Source: Oxalobacteraceae bacterium UBA6018 (GTDB lineage: Bacteria > Pseudomonadota > Gammaproteobacteria > Burkholderiales > Burkholderiaceae_D). Taken from it: a stretch of 64,000 nucleotides of DNA. The notes under the pieces are model-generated. The model did not search any database. It had not been told where the DNA came from and saw only the letters and a list, made by a program, of their open reading frames with translations. The DNA is taken from contig DIZW01000073.1 in the NCBI GenBank assembly GCA_002428015.1, positions 1-64,000 on the forward strand. The letters are read 5' to 3'. The translations under genes and the position numbers were made by a program. Shown one piece after another: positions 47,679-56,340 of the stretch; position 1 is the first letter of the stretch, and the number at the start of each line of letters is the position of its first letter.

Positions 47679-48932
47679 TTATCGGTCGATACTGCCGAAA
47701 ACGATATCCTGGGTGCCGATGATGGTCACGGCGTCGGCGATCATGTGGCCGCGCGCCATTTCGTCAAGGCTCTGCAGGTGGGCATAGTCCGGGGCGCGGA
47801 TCTTCAGCCGGTACGGCTTGTTGGCGCCGTCGGACACGATGTAGATGCCGAACTCGCCCTTCGGATGCTCGACGGCCGCGTAGGCCTCGCCCGGCGGCAC
47901 GTGCATGCCCTCGGTGAACAGCTTGAAGTGGTGGATCAGCGATTCCATGTTCGACTTCATCTCGGTGCGTTTTGGCGGCGCCACCTTGTGGTTGTCGACC
48001 ATCACCGGGCCCGGATTGGCGCGCAGCCACTTGGACGCTTGCTGGATGATGCGGTTCGACTGGCGCATTTCCTCGATGCGCACCAAGTAGCGGTCGTAGC
48101 AGTCGCCGTTGGTGCCGACCGGGACGTCGAAATCCATCTGGTCGTACACGGCGTAGGGCTGCTTCTTGCGCAGGTCCCACTCCACGCCCGAGCCGCGCAG
48201 CATGGCGCCGGTGAAGCCCATGGCCTTGGCCGCCTCGGGCGAGACCACGCCGATGCCGACCGTGCGCTGCTTCCAGATGCGGTTGTCGGTCAGCAGGGTC
48301 TCGTACTCGTCAACGTAGGTCACGAAACGCTTGGAGAAGTCGTCGATGAAGTCCAGCAGCGAGCCCTGGCGCGTTTCGTTGAGCGCGTCGATGGCCTTGG
48401 CGCTGCGGATGATCGAGGCCTTGTGCTTGGGCATGGCGTCGGGCAGGTCGCGGTACACGCCGCCCGGACGGTAGTAGGCCGCGTGCATGCGCGCGCCGGA
48501 CACCGCCTCGTACACGTCGAACAAGTCTTCGCGGTCGCGGAACGCGTACAGGAAGGGACCCATCGCGCCCACGTCGAGCGCGTGCGCGCCCAGCCACATC
48601 AGGTGGTTGAGCAGGCGGGTGATCTCGTCGAACATCACGCGGATGTACTTGGCGCGCACCGGCACGTCGATGCCCAGCAGCTTCTCGATCGCCAGCACGT
48701 AGGCGTGCTCGTTGGCCATCATCGACACGTAGTCGAGGCGGTCCATATAAGGCACAGACTGTAGGTAAGTGCGGGTTTCCGCCAGCTTCTCGGTGCCGCG
48801 GTGCAGCAGGCCGATGTGGGGGTCGGCGCGCTGGATGACTTCGCCGTCGAGCTCGAGCACCAGGCGCAGCACGCCGTGCGCGGCCGGGTGCTGCGGACCG
48901 AAGTTGAGGGTATAGTTCTTAATCTCAGCCAT
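47679..48932 (-). CDS. nuoD: NADH-quinone oxidoreductase subunit D
   Basis: 417 residues, the 49-kDa subunit related to NiFe-hydrogenase large subunits. [21 protein letters not shown] and [14 protein letters not shown] carry the conserved His of the quinone site; [24 protein letters not shown] and the C-terminal DPVFGSIDR-like IVFGSIDR end are typical. NuoC and NuoD are separate genes here. Start shares a base with the nuoC stop. Confidence 0.98.
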   Translation of the reverse strand: MAEIKNYTLNFGPQHPAAHGVLRLVLELDGEVIQRADPHIGLLHRGTEKLAETRTYLQSVPYMDRLDYVSMMANEHAYVLAIEKLLGIDVPVRAKYIRVMFDEITRLLNHLMWLGAHALDVGAMGPFLYAFRDREDLFDVYEAVSGARMHAAYYRPGGVYRDLPDAMPKHKASIIRSAKAIDALNETRQGSLLDFIDDFSKRFVTYVDEYETLLTDNRIWKQRTVGIGVVSPEAAKAMGFTGAMLRGSGVEWDLRKKQPYAVYDQMDFDVPVGTNGDCYDRYLVRIEEMRQSNRIIQQASKWLRANPGPVMVDNHKVAPPKRTEMKSNMESLIHHFKLFTEGMHVPPGEAYAAVEHPKGEFGIYIVSDGANKPYRLKIRAPDYAHLQSLDEMARGHMIADAVTIIGTQDIVFGSIDR

Positions 48933-49525
48933 TATTTCATCCCGTAGGTTTCTTCCCGGATCACGCGCGGAATGATTTCACGCGGCTCGATCGTCACGGG
49001 TTGGTAGATCACGCGCTTCTGCTCGGGGTCGTAGCGCATTTCGACAAAGCCCGAGATCGGGAAGTCCTTGCGGAACGGATGGCCGATGAAGCCGTAGTCG
49101 GTCAGGATGCGGCGCAGGTCGTTGTGGCCATCGAACAGGATGCCGTACAGGTCGAACGCCTCGCGCTCGTACCAGTTGGCCGAACGCCACAGGCCGGCCA
49201 CCGAGGCCACCAGCGGCATCTCGTCGTCGGGCGCGAACACGCGCACGCGCACGCGCCAGTTGTGATCGAGCGAGAGCAGGTGCGAGACGGCGGCGAAACG
49301 GGGGCCGCTCCAGGCGCCTTCGCCGTAGCTGGAGTAATCCACGCCGCACAGGTCGATCAACTGGTCGAACTTGAGCGCAGGATCGTCGCGCAGGGTCTGC
49401 ATCGCCGCCAGGTAATCGGCGGCCTTGACCACTACGGTCACTTCGCCCAGCGCAGCCGTCACGGCCGCACCCTCGCCCAGTGCGGTTTGCAGGGCGAGTT
49501 CAAGAGCTTCGAGTTTTGTCGTCAT
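48932..49525 (-). CDS. nuoC: NADH-quinone oxidoreductase subunit C
   Basis: 197 residues, the 30-kDa subunit. The C-terminal signature [39 protein letters not shown] is fully conserved. It is a structural subunit between NuoD and NuoI in the peripheral arm. It follows nuoB by 12 bp. Confidence 0.98.
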   Translation of the reverse strand: MTTKLEALELALQTALGEGAAVTAALGEVTVVVKAADYLAAMQTLRDDPALKFDQLIDLCGVDYSSYGEGAWSGPRFAAVSHLLSLDHNWRVRVRVFAPDDEMPLVASVAGLWRSANWYEREAFDLYGILFDGHNDLRRILTDYGFIGHPFRKDFPISGFVEMRYDPEQKRVIYQPVTIEPREIIPRVIREETYGMK

Positions 49526-49537
49526 GTTGGAACCGTG

Positions 49538-50014
49538 TTAGCGTGCGATGGTGTTGGTGCGCTTGATCTTGTTCTGCAGTTGCAGAATGCCGTACAGCAG
49601 CGCTTCAGCGGTGGGCGGACAGCCCGGCACGTACACGTCGACCGGCACGATGCGGTCGCAGCCGCGCACCACCGAATACGAATAGTGATAGTAACCGCCG
49701 CCGTTGGCGCAGGAGCCCATCGAAATGACCCAGCGCGGCTCGGGCATCTGGTCGTAGACCTTGCGCAGCGCCGGCGCCATCTTGTTGCACAGCGTGCCGG
49801 CCACGATCATCACGTCGGACTGGCGCGGCGACGGACGGAACACCACGCCGAAGCGGTCCATGTCGTAGCGGGCCGCGCCCGTGTGCATCATCTCGACCGC
49901 GCAGCAGGCCAGGCCGAACGTCATCGGGAACATCGACCCGGTGCGTGCCCAGTTGATCAGCTTGTCGGCTGTGGTGGTGACGAAACCTTCGTTTAATACG
50001 CCTTCAATTGACAT
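49538..50014 (-). CDS. nuoB: NADH-quinone oxidoreductase subunit B
   Basis: 158 residues. The N2 cluster ligands include the adjacent pair CC in [11 protein letters not shown], then C in [23 protein letters not shown] and C in [13 protein letters not shown]. Cluster N2 passes electrons to quinone. nuoA lies 3 bp upstream. Confidence 0.98.
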   Translation of the reverse strand: MSIEGVLNEGFVTTTADKLINWARTGSMFPMTFGLACCAVEMMHTGAARYDMDRFGVVFRPSPRQSDVMIVAGTLCNKMAPALRKVYDQMPEPRWVISMGSCANGGGYYHYSYSVVRGCDRIVPVDVYVPGCPPTAEALLYGILQLQNKIKRTNTIAR

Positions 50015-50017
50015 GGC

Positions 50018-50377
50018 TTATTCCCAATCAAGGGCACCTTTCTTCCAGATGTACCAAAAACCGACCACGAATTCGGCGATGAACACCATCATCGTGACGA
50101 ATCCCTGCCAGCCCAGTTCCTTCATGGAGACGCCCCATGGGAAGAAGAATGCCGTTTCCAGATCAAACAAAATAAACAGGATGGCGACCAGATAGTAACG
50201 GACGTCAAACTTCATGCGCGCGTCTTCGAACGCTTCGAAGCCGCACTCGTACGGGGACAATTTAGCCGAGTCCGGCTTGTTGGGGCCCAGCAGATAGCCC
50301 AGCACCTGGGGCACGACGCCGACGCCGATACCAACCAGGATGAACAGCAAAACGGGGAAGTAATTCTCGAGGTTCAC
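50018..50377 (-). CDS. nuoA: NADH-quinone oxidoreductase subunit A
   Basis: 119 residues, three membrane helices. The loop [34 protein letters not shown] is the diagnostic NuoA segment with the Cys near the quinone site. It is the first gene of the 14-gene operon. A 150-bp leader separates it from tRNA-Leu, with a terminator in between, so its own promoter should lie at about 50380-50480. Confidence 0.98.
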   Translation of the reverse strand: MNLENYFPVLLFILVGIGVGVVPQVLGYLLGPNKPDSAKLSPYECGFEAFEDARMKFDVRYYLVAILFILFDLETAFFFPWGVSMKELGWQGFVTMMVFIAEFVVGFWYIWKKGALDWE

Positions 50378-50488
50378 GTGAAAAGCCTATATTGAACGAT
50401 CGGTTAATGAAACACTGCATGCACGCAGCGCCCTATCGCACCATCCTGGCTTGAGGCATTCCACCAGGATCGCACGCCTGATCCTCGC

Positions 50489-50523
50489 AAAAAAGCCAGC
50501 TTAGGCGCAGCCCTTGCTGGCTT
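50489..50523 (-). terminator. Rho-independent terminator after tRNA-Leu
   Basis: On the minus strand AAGCCAGC (50523-50516) pairs with GCTGGCTT (50500-50493), followed by a run of T. It lies 11 bp past the tRNA 3' end and separates the secG/tRNA transcript from nuoA. Confidence 0.85.
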
Positions 50524-50533
50524 CTATTTTTTT

Positions 50534-50618
50534 TGGTGCCGACGGCGAGACTCGAACTCGCACAGCTTGCGCCACTACCCCCTCAAGATAGCGTGTCTAC
50601 CAATTTCACCACGTCGGC
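50534..50618 (-). tRNA. tRNA-Leu (anticodon GAG)
   Basis: 85 bases with encoded CCA. The acceptor stem pairs GCCGACG with CGTCGGC, with discriminator A. The anticodon arm is CTATC-TTGAGGG-GGTAG, so the anticodon is GAG, which reads CUC/CUU leucine codons. A long variable arm (class II) and the GTTCGAGTC T-loop are present. It sits between secG and nuoA, a common order in betaproteobacteria. Confidence 0.95.
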
Positions 50619-50767
50619 ATTGAGACCGCTATTCTACATTGTTCAACGCACCATTTCAATGCAAACTTGCGGACAAACAAGGATAAAACTTAAAACTGTG
50701 TACTTCTTTTGCATAGGCATGACATGGGTCAATACACGCTCCCACGCATGCGCCAGCCGAACCAGAT

Positions 50768-51229
50768 TTATTTCGGGATCTGGCCGGCCGGGGTGGCCGG
50801 GGCCGCTGGCGTCACCGCTGCCGATGCGGCAGGCGTCACCGCCGCCGATGCCGCAGGGGTCGCCGGTGCCGCAGGGACCGCAGGCGCTGGGCTGGTCGGA
50901 ATCGCGCCCGAACCGGTCGTCGGCGCAGGCAGCTTGGTCGGCGCGGTGACCTTGTCCATCACCCCGCCGCTGACGGCGCCGCGGGCGCCGCCCGTGCTGG
51001 CATAGTGCGCCAGGGCCAGGGTCGACGCGAAGAAGATCGCCGCGGCGATGCCGGTCGACTTGGACATGAAATTCGACGAGCCGGTGGCGCCGAACAGGCT
51101 GCCCGAGGCGCCCGAACCGAAAGCGGCGCCCATGTCGGCACCCTTGCCGTGTTGCAGCAATACGAGACCGATAATTACCAGCGCCGACAAAACCTGTACG
51201 ACGACAATCAGATTGAACAACGTGTTCAT
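50768..51229 (-). CDS. secG: preprotein translocase subunit SecG with Ala/Pro-rich tail
   Basis: 153 residues. Two membrane helices with the conserved LVLLQHGKGADMGAAFGSGASGSLFGATGSSNFM loop identify SecG, which assists SecYEG export. The C-terminal ~65 residues are a repeat-rich Ala/Pro/Thr tail (two copies of AASAAVTP) encoded by a 24-bp tandem repeat; E. coli SecG is only 110 residues. It lies between tpiA and tRNA-Leu. Confidence 0.95.
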   Translation of the reverse strand: MNTLFNLIVVVQVLSALVIIGLVLLQHGKGADMGAAFGSGASGSLFGATGSSNFMSKSTGIAAAIFFASTLALAHYASTGGARGAVSGGVMDKVTAPTKLPAPTTGSGAIPTSPAPAVPAAPATPAASAAVTPAASAAVTPAAPATPAGQIPK

Positions 51230-51303
51230 TGCTTATTCCATTCCATGTTTAATTGCATTATAAATTCGGGTCGAACGATACAGCCGGCAAGCGATGCGAC
51301 GCC

Positions 51304-52053
51304 TCAGGGCGCGGCGTGGATGATGGCGAGGAAGTCGCCCGCCTTCAAGGCCGCCCCGCCGATCAGGCCGCCGTCGATATCGGGCTGGGCCATGAGCTCG
51401 GCCGCGTTATCGGGCTTCATGCTGCCGCCGTACAGGATCTGGACGCTGGCGCCGGCCGCCGCATCCTTGGCCGCGATCTGGGCGCGCAGCTGGGCGTGCA
51501 CCTCCTGCGCCATGGCCGGGGTGGCGGTCTTGCCGGTGCCGATCGCCCACACCGGCTCGTAGGCGACGACGATTTGGGCCACGCGAGCGGGCGCCAGCAT
51601 ATCCAGCACGGCGCCGAGCTGCCTGGACACCACCGCGACCGTGCTGCCCGCTTCACGCTCGGCCAGGGTCTCGCCCACGCAGACGATCGGCGTCATGCCG
51701 GCGTCCAGCACCGCCAGCGCCTTCCTTGCCACCAGGTCGCTGCTTTCGGCGTGGTAGGCGCGCCGCTCGGAGTGCCCCACGATCACGTAGCGGCAACCGA
51801 AATCGGTCAGCATCGACGCGCACACTTCACCCGTGTAGGCGCCGCACGGCTTGTCCGAGACGTCCTGCGCGCCCCAGGCCACGGCGCTGCCGGCCAGCGC
51901 CTCCTGGCACTGCGCCAGGTAGGGCGACGGCACGCACACGGCGCAATCGGCGCGCGCGCCGTCGAGGCCGGCGACCACGCCCGCCAGCAGGGTCGCGTTG
52001 GCGGCGCGGCTGCCGTTCATCTTCCAATTGCCCACTACAAGTTTGCGGCGCAT
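51304..52053 (-). CDS. tpiA: triose-phosphate isomerase
   Basis: 249 residues. [10 protein letters not shown] opens the barrel; the catalytic His lies in VIVGHSERR, the catalytic Glu in [12 protein letters not shown], and the phosphate loop in [11 protein letters not shown] and [10 protein letters not shown]. It interconverts dihydroxyacetone phosphate and glyceraldehyde 3-phosphate in glycolysis. secG follows 74 bp downstream. Confidence 0.98.
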   Translation of the reverse strand: MRRKLVVGNWKMNGSRAANATLLAGVVAGLDGARADCAVCVPSPYLAQCQEALAGSAVAWGAQDVSDKPCGAYTGEVCASMLTDFGCRYVIVGHSERRAYHAESSDLVARKALAVLDAGMTPIVCVGETLAEREAGSTVAVVSRQLGAVLDMLAPARVAQIVVAYEPVWAIGTGKTATPAMAQEVHAQLRAQIAAKDAAAGASVQILYGGSMKPDNAAELMAQPDIDGGLIGGAALKAGDFLAIIHAAP

Positions 52054-52156
52054 AGCAGTCCAGATTTAATTAACCCGCCATTGTACCCCTGTGCTTCGAT
52101 GGCGGTCAAACCACGCGCCCCATCCAAGCAGCCTTGTGATCGATTGCGCGGCACGG

Positions 52157-53137
52157 CTATATCACCTGCAGCATGATCTTGCCCACGTGGGCAGAGCTTT
52201 CCATCAGCGCGTGGGCGGCGGCGGCCTGCTCGAGGGGGAAGCTGCGGTAGATTACGGGACGGACGGTGCCGGCCTCGATCAGCGGCCAGACTTTTTCGCG
52301 CAGGCGCCAGGCGATGGCGGCCTTGAACGCCACCGGGCGCGGGCGCAGGGTCGAGCCGCTGATGCTCAGGCGGCGCCGCAGCACCTGGCCCAAATCCACC
52401 GTGGCCTTGGCCCCGCCCAGCAGCGCGATCAGGGCGATGCGCCCGTCGTCGGCCAGGCAGTCGATTTCGCGCGCCAGGTAGTCGCCGCCGACCATGTCGA
52501 GGATCACGTCCACGCCCTTGCCACCGGTGAGCTCCTTGACCACGGCGCCGAAATCCTCGCTGCGGTAATTGATGGCGCGCACCGCGCCCAGCGCCTCGCA
52601 GGCGCGGCACTTGTCGTCGTCGCCGGCGGTGGCGAACACCCGGTGTCCGAGCGCGCTGGCGATCTGGATCGCCGCCACGCCGATGCCCGAACTGCCGCCC
52701 TGCACCAGCAGGGTCTCGGCGCCGCTCAGGTGGGCGCGGTCGAACACGTTGCTCCACACGGTAAAGAAGGTCTCGGGCAGCGAGGCCGCCTCGAGCGCGC
52801 TCAGGCCGGCCGGCAGCGGCAGGCACTGCTGCAGCGGGGCCGCGCAATACTCGGCGTAACCACCGCCCTGCACCAGCGCGCACACCATGTCGCCCAAACG
52901 GAATTGACTGCCGGCCAGGTCGCCGGCGACGATTTCGCCCGCCACCTCCAGTCCCGGCAAGGGCGAGGCGCCCGGCGGCACCGGGTAGTGCCCGAGGCGC
53001 TGCAGCACGTCCGGCCGGTTGACGCCGGCCGCATGCACCTTGATCAGGATTTCGCCCGCCTTGAGTTCGGGCAGCGGACGCTCACACAGCGTGAGCACTT
53101 CGGGAGGGCCGGGTTGCCGGATGTCGATGGCGCGCAT
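52157..53137 (-). CDS. NAD(P)H-quinone oxidoreductase (zinc-independent MDR family, QorB/PIG3-like)
   Basis: 326 residues from the ATG at 53137, where the family start MRAIDIRQPG begins. GVNRPDVLQRLGHYPVPPGASPLPGLEVAGEI and the nucleotide-binding VQGGSSGIGVAAIQIASALGHRVFAT are typical of TP53I3/QOR-like quinone reductases; no zinc ligands are present. It probably reduces quinones with NADPH. It lies 103 bp upstream of tpiA, same strand. Confidence 0.92.
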   Translation of the reverse strand: MRAIDIRQPGPPEVLTLCERPLPELKAGEILIKVHAAGVNRPDVLQRLGHYPVPPGASPLPGLEVAGEIVAGDLAGSQFRLGDMVCALVQGGGYAEYCAAPLQQCLPLPAGLSALEAASLPETFFTVWSNVFDRAHLSGAETLLVQGGSSGIGVAAIQIASALGHRVFATAGDDDKCRACEALGAVRAINYRSEDFGAVVKELTGGKGVDVILDMVGGDYLAREIDCLADDGRIALIALLGGAKATVDLGQVLRRRLSISGSTLRPRPVAFKAAIAWRLREKVWPLIEAGTVRPVIYRSFPLEQAAAAHALMESSAHVGKIMLQVI

Positions 53138-53239
53138 GGACGGACTCGCAAGATGTGAAAAAAGCTGATTGTACGTCAACCAGAAAAGATGACAGGCCCG
53201 CCAATGATGTCCTGACCGCAATATAAATTTGCGAATTGC

Positions 53240-53300
53240 ATGTAAATTTCTCTAAGTAAATTTAAATTGTTGTGTGATAATACAAATAACAACCCACAAC
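53240..53300 (+). promoter_or_regulatory. AT-rich promoter region of the PEP-CTERM gene
   Basis: Two direct copies of GTAAATTT (53242-53249 and 53256-53263) precede a -10-like GATAAT at 53276-53281. An AAGGA ribosome site precedes the ATG at 53313. The local AT content is far above the window average. Confidence 0.45.
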
Positions 53301-53312
53301 AAGGAAAACCCC

Positions 53313-54032
53313 ATGTCCCTCACGAAGTCCGGCGCCATCGCCGCCGCCCTTGCCTTCTCCCTGTTTCAAATGGCACCTGCGCAGGCAGAACTGATCAGCA
53401 ATGGCGGCTTCGAGTCGGGGTTGACCGGCTGGACCGTCACCGGCCCCAACACCTCCGGTTGCGGCCGGAATTTCAACGTCTCCACCAGCGGCAGCGCGGC
53501 CGGCTGCACCGGCTACGCGCCGATTCCGGCTGGCTTCGTGGCGCCGCATTCGGGCACCAATGCGGCCTATGCGGCGTTCGACGGCGCCGGTCCGTTGCAC
53601 CACACCATCACCGAGACCTTCGCCGTGCCGCTGTCGACGGGCGCGGCCACCCTGAGCTGGTATGACGCGATCGGCTTCGGCAAAGGCTGGACCTTCCGGC
53701 AGCCACGCATCTATTCGGTGAACCTTTTCAACAGCAGCGACGCCCTGGTCGGCACGCTGTTCAGCGAGAGCTTCACCAACCCGGCGGCCGGCACGTTCCA
53801 AAACTGGACCAACCACACGGTCGACTTATCGCCATACATGGCGTCGCTGTCGGGCACCAACGCGAAGATCCAGTTCGACCTGTTCATACCGCAAGTATCC
53901 ACCGGGCCGGGCGCGTTCGGCCTCGACGACGTCTCGATCCTGGAGACGGCCGCCGTCCCTGAACCGGCGTCGATCGCCCTGCTGCTGCTGGGCGTGGCCG
54001 GAGTCGCCGTGGCGCGCCGCCGCCGCGCATAA
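53313..54032 (+). CDS. PEP-CTERM sorting domain-containing secreted protein
   Basis: 239 residues. A signal peptide (1-25, ending APAQA) is followed by ELISNGGFESGLTGWTVTG, the opening of a carbohydrate-binding-like jelly-roll seen in many PEP-CTERM proteins. The C-terminus VPEPASIALLLLGVAGVAVARRRRA is a full PEP-CTERM tripartite signal (VPEP, helix, Arg cluster). The signal is recognised by the exosortase system, linked to exopolysaccharide and extracellular matrix; the exosortase lies outside this window. Confidence 0.93.
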   Translation: MSLTKSGAIAAALAFSLFQMAPAQAELISNGGFESGLTGWTVTGPNTSGCGRNFNVSTSGSAAGCTGYAPIPAGFVAPHSGTNAAYAAFDGAGPLHHTITETFAVPLSTGAATLSWYDAIGFGKGWTFRQPRIYSVNLFNSSDALVGTLFSESFTNPAAGTFQNWTNHTVDLSPYMASLSGTNAKIQFDLFIPQVSTGPGAFGLDDVSILETAAVPEPASIALLLLGVAGVAVARRRRA

Positions 54033-54441
54033 GCACTGACGCACTCGCGCGCCGGCGTCGGCCCGCGTGTTCGGGCGGCGCCGGCGCCAGCCACCCTCCA
54101 GGATTGCTGGCGCGCGCAAACCACGCGCCGGACTGGATTCTATTGCGTAGGCGCTCCATCGCAGCCAGGGCGCACGATCAGCGCCCTGGCATGCGACATG
54201 GTTATGCGCGGGCGCCGGGTCCGCATCGCCCGCGCCGCACCAGCTTGACCTCAGCGCCGCACGCATCGCCTCACCTCACCGCTTACCCTCCTCGGCTGAC
54301 CTCATCGTTTGACCTCACAGCTCGACCTCATCGCTTGACCGTCCACAAAACGACCCGGCCTTCCGCCCACCTGGCATGCATCACGATGGCCTAGCATCCC
54401 CAGGGTTTGACCGCGCCGCCCGCGCCGCCCATACTGCACGG
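54033..54441. other. intergenic region upstream of GMC gene
   Basis: 409 bp without a credible gene. It contains a GC-rich stretch after the PEP-CTERM stop and a 13-bp tandem repeat at 54271-54340 (separate entry). No clear promoter hexamers are visible; if the GMC gene instead starts at 54376, the non-coding part shortens to 343 bp. Confidence 0.55.
54271..54340. repeat. 13-bp tandem repeat
   Basis: Units start at 54271, 54284, 54297, 54310, 54323 and (partial) 54336, exactly 13 bp apart. The consensus is TGACCTCATCGCT with one to four changes per copy. An isolated TGACCTCA also occurs at 54246. Confidence 0.75.
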
Positions 54442-55752
54442 ATGACATCAGCACTCGACACCTCCTACGACGCCATCGTGGCCGGCAGCGGCCCGGGTGG
54501 CGCCGCCGTCGCGCGCGAACTGGCCATGGGCGGCGCCCGCGTGCTGATCCTCGAACAAGGCGGTGCCGCGCCGCTGGCCGGCACCGTGACCCAGATGGCG
54601 CGCATGGCCGCCATACCTGGCAAGGGCGCGTTCCTGCACAGCGACGGCTCGCTGCTGGTGCAGGGCATCACCGCCGGCGGCAGCTCGGCCGTCAACTTCG
54701 CCACCGCGGCCGCCCCGCCGCTGGCCCTGTTCGCCGCGTACGGAGTCGACCTGGCGCCGGCGCTGGCCGCCCTGCGCGCCCAGTTGCCGATCGCGCCGCT
54801 GCCCGACGCGCTGATCGGACCGATGGCCACCCGCATCATGGCCGCGGCGCGCGCCTCCGGCCTGGACTGGCACAAGTTCGACAAGATGATCAGGGCACCG
54901 GCCTGCCGCGCCGGCTGCTGGCGCTGCGCCTACGGCTGCCCGTTCGGCGCCAAGTGGAGCGCGCGCGATTTCCTCGACGAGGCCGCGCGCCACGGCGCCC
55001 GCCTGGTCGACCAGGCGCGGGTGCTGCGCGTGGTGCTCGAGGACGGCCGCGCGCGCGGGGTGGAAGTGGTGCACGGCGGGCGCACCCACACGGTCGCCGC
55101 GCCGCTGGTGGTGCTGGCCGGCGGCGGCATCGGCAGCCCGCGCCTGCTGCACAACTCCGGCCTGGCGCCGCGCCGCAGCCCGTTCTTCAGCGACCCGGTG
55201 GTGGCCGTGATCGGCACCGCCGACGATATCGACGGCGGCGCCGAGGTGCCGATGGCGGCTGGCCTGCGCCTGGACGACGAGGGCGTCACCCTGGCCGACA
55301 TGACCCTGCCCGGGCCGATGTACCAGGCCTTCGCGCTGCAGGCCGGACGCGTCGACCGGGTCGGCGCGCACCGGCGCAGCCTGACCGTGATGGTCAAGAT
55401 CCGCGACGAGATCGGCGGCAGCGTCGGCCCGCACTGGGTCAACAAGCACCTGCGCGCGGCCGACCGCGCCAAGCTCGATCACGGCATCGGGATCGCGCGC
55501 ACGGTGCTGGCCGCGGCCGGCGCGCGCAAGCTGTTCCAGACCCACCATTTCGCCGCGCATCCGGGCGGCAGCGTGCGTATCGGGGCCGGGGTCGACAGCG
55601 ACCTGCGCACCCGCGCCGCCGGCCTGTACGTGTGCGACGCCTCGGTGATCCCGCAAGCCTGGGGCCTGCCGCCCACCCTCACCCTGCTATGCCTGGGCAA
55701 GCGCCTGGGCCAGCATTTGAGCGCTCAGAGCTTGAGCGTTTTTCGGGCGTGA
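54442..55752 (+). CDS. GMC family FAD-dependent oxidoreductase
   Basis: 436 residues from the ATG at 54442 (an upstream ATG at 54376 adds an unlikely leader). The FAD-binding motif is AIVAGSGPGGAAVARELAMGGARVLILEQG. The C-terminal FAAHPGGSVRIGAGVD, LYVCDASVIPQAWGLPPTLTLLCLGKR holds the conserved GMC/gluconate-dehydrogenase-like end. A Cys-rich CRAGCWRCAYGCPFGAKW segment (about residues 155-172) is typical of the bacterial cholesterol/choline-oxidase-like subgroup. The substrate, an alcohol, is unknown. Confidence 0.9.
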   Translation: MTSALDTSYDAIVAGSGPGGAAVARELAMGGARVLILEQGGAAPLAGTVTQMARMAAIPGKGAFLHSDGSLLVQGITAGGSSAVNFATAAAPPLALFAAYGVDLAPALAALRAQLPIAPLPDALIGPMATRIMAAARASGLDWHKFDKMIRAPACRAGCWRCAYGCPFGAKWSARDFLDEAARHGARLVDQARVLRVVLEDGRARGVEVVHGGRTHTVAAPLVVLAGGGIGSPRLLHNSGLAPRRSPFFSDPVVAVIGTADDIDGGAEVPMAAGLRLDDEGVTLADMTLPGPMYQAFALQAGRVDRVGAHRRSLTVMVKIRDEIGGSVGPHWVNKHLRAADRAKLDHGIGIARTVLAAAGARKLFQTHHFAAHPGGSVRIGAGVDSDLRTRAAGLYVCDASVIPQAWGLPPTLTLLCLGKRLGQHLSAQSLSVFRA

Positions 55753-55762
55753 CCGAGCAGCG

Positions 55763-55851
55763 CACCAGAAAGAGGCCAATCTAGGCGCAAAGCACAGCCA
55801 TAGCTCGGGCTATGGCGAGCATTTGCAACGACGAGTGGGCACTTTCTGGTG
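55763..55851. other. nested hairpin-forming element
   Basis: Three nested inverted repeats share one centre. CACCAGAAAG/CTTTCTGGTG is outermost (55763-55772 with 55842-55851), GCAAA/TTTGC is in the middle (55887-region excluded; 55787-55791 with 55822-55826), and CCATAGC-TCGG-GCTATGG is innermost (55798-55815). The 89-bp element lies between the GMC stop and the convergent GlcG-like gene. It could be a terminator, a mobile repeat or a small structured RNA. Confidence 0.5.
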
Positions 55852-55886
55852 TGATGAGCGGGCATGATCGACATACTCTCAAGCTC

Positions 55887-56294
55887 TCAGGCGGCCAGGG
55901 CGGCGATGCCGGCCTTGGCCACCTGCGCGTCCTGGTCGGACTTGACGCCCGACACCCCGACCGCGCCCACCACGTGGCCGTCGACGATGATCGGCACCCC
56001 GCCCTCGAGCATGCCTTCGACGAAGGGCGCCGTCACGAAGGCGGTGCGGCCGTTGTTGATGATGTCCTCATACACCTTCGACTCGCGCCGCGCCAGCGCC
56101 GAGGTCTTGGCCTTGGCCGGCGCCATGTGCGAGGTCAGTGGGCCGGCCCCGTCCAGGCGCTGCAGCGCCAGCAGGTGGCCGCCGTCGTCGGCGATGGCGA
56201 TGGAGACGGCCCAGCCGTTGGCCAGGGCTTCAGCCTCGGCCGCGGCGGCGATCTTCTTGACGTCGGCCGCGTTCAGTACCGGTTTGGTGTGCAT
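55887..56294 (-). CDS. GlcG/HbpS family heme-degrading-like protein
   Basis: 135 residues. VSIAIADDGGHLLALQRLDGA, then NNGRTAFVTAPFVEGMLEGGVPIIVDGHVVGAVGVSG are the conserved PF03928 blocks. Family members bind heme or small effectors, and GlcG lies in glycolate operons; the role here is unproven. No signal peptide is visible. It is 46 bp before the patatin gene start side and transcribed in the same direction. Confidence 0.9.
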   Translation of the reverse strand: MHTKPVLNAADVKKIAAAAEAEALANGWAVSIAIADDGGHLLALQRLDGAGPLTSHMAPAKAKTSALARRESKVYEDIINNGRTAFVTAPFVEGMLEGGVPIIVDGHVVGAVGVSGVKSDQDAQVAKAGIAALAA

Positions 56295-56340
56295 GGTAAT
56301 TCCTTATGGTGGTGGATGGACAAGGTGAAGGGACGCCCGC

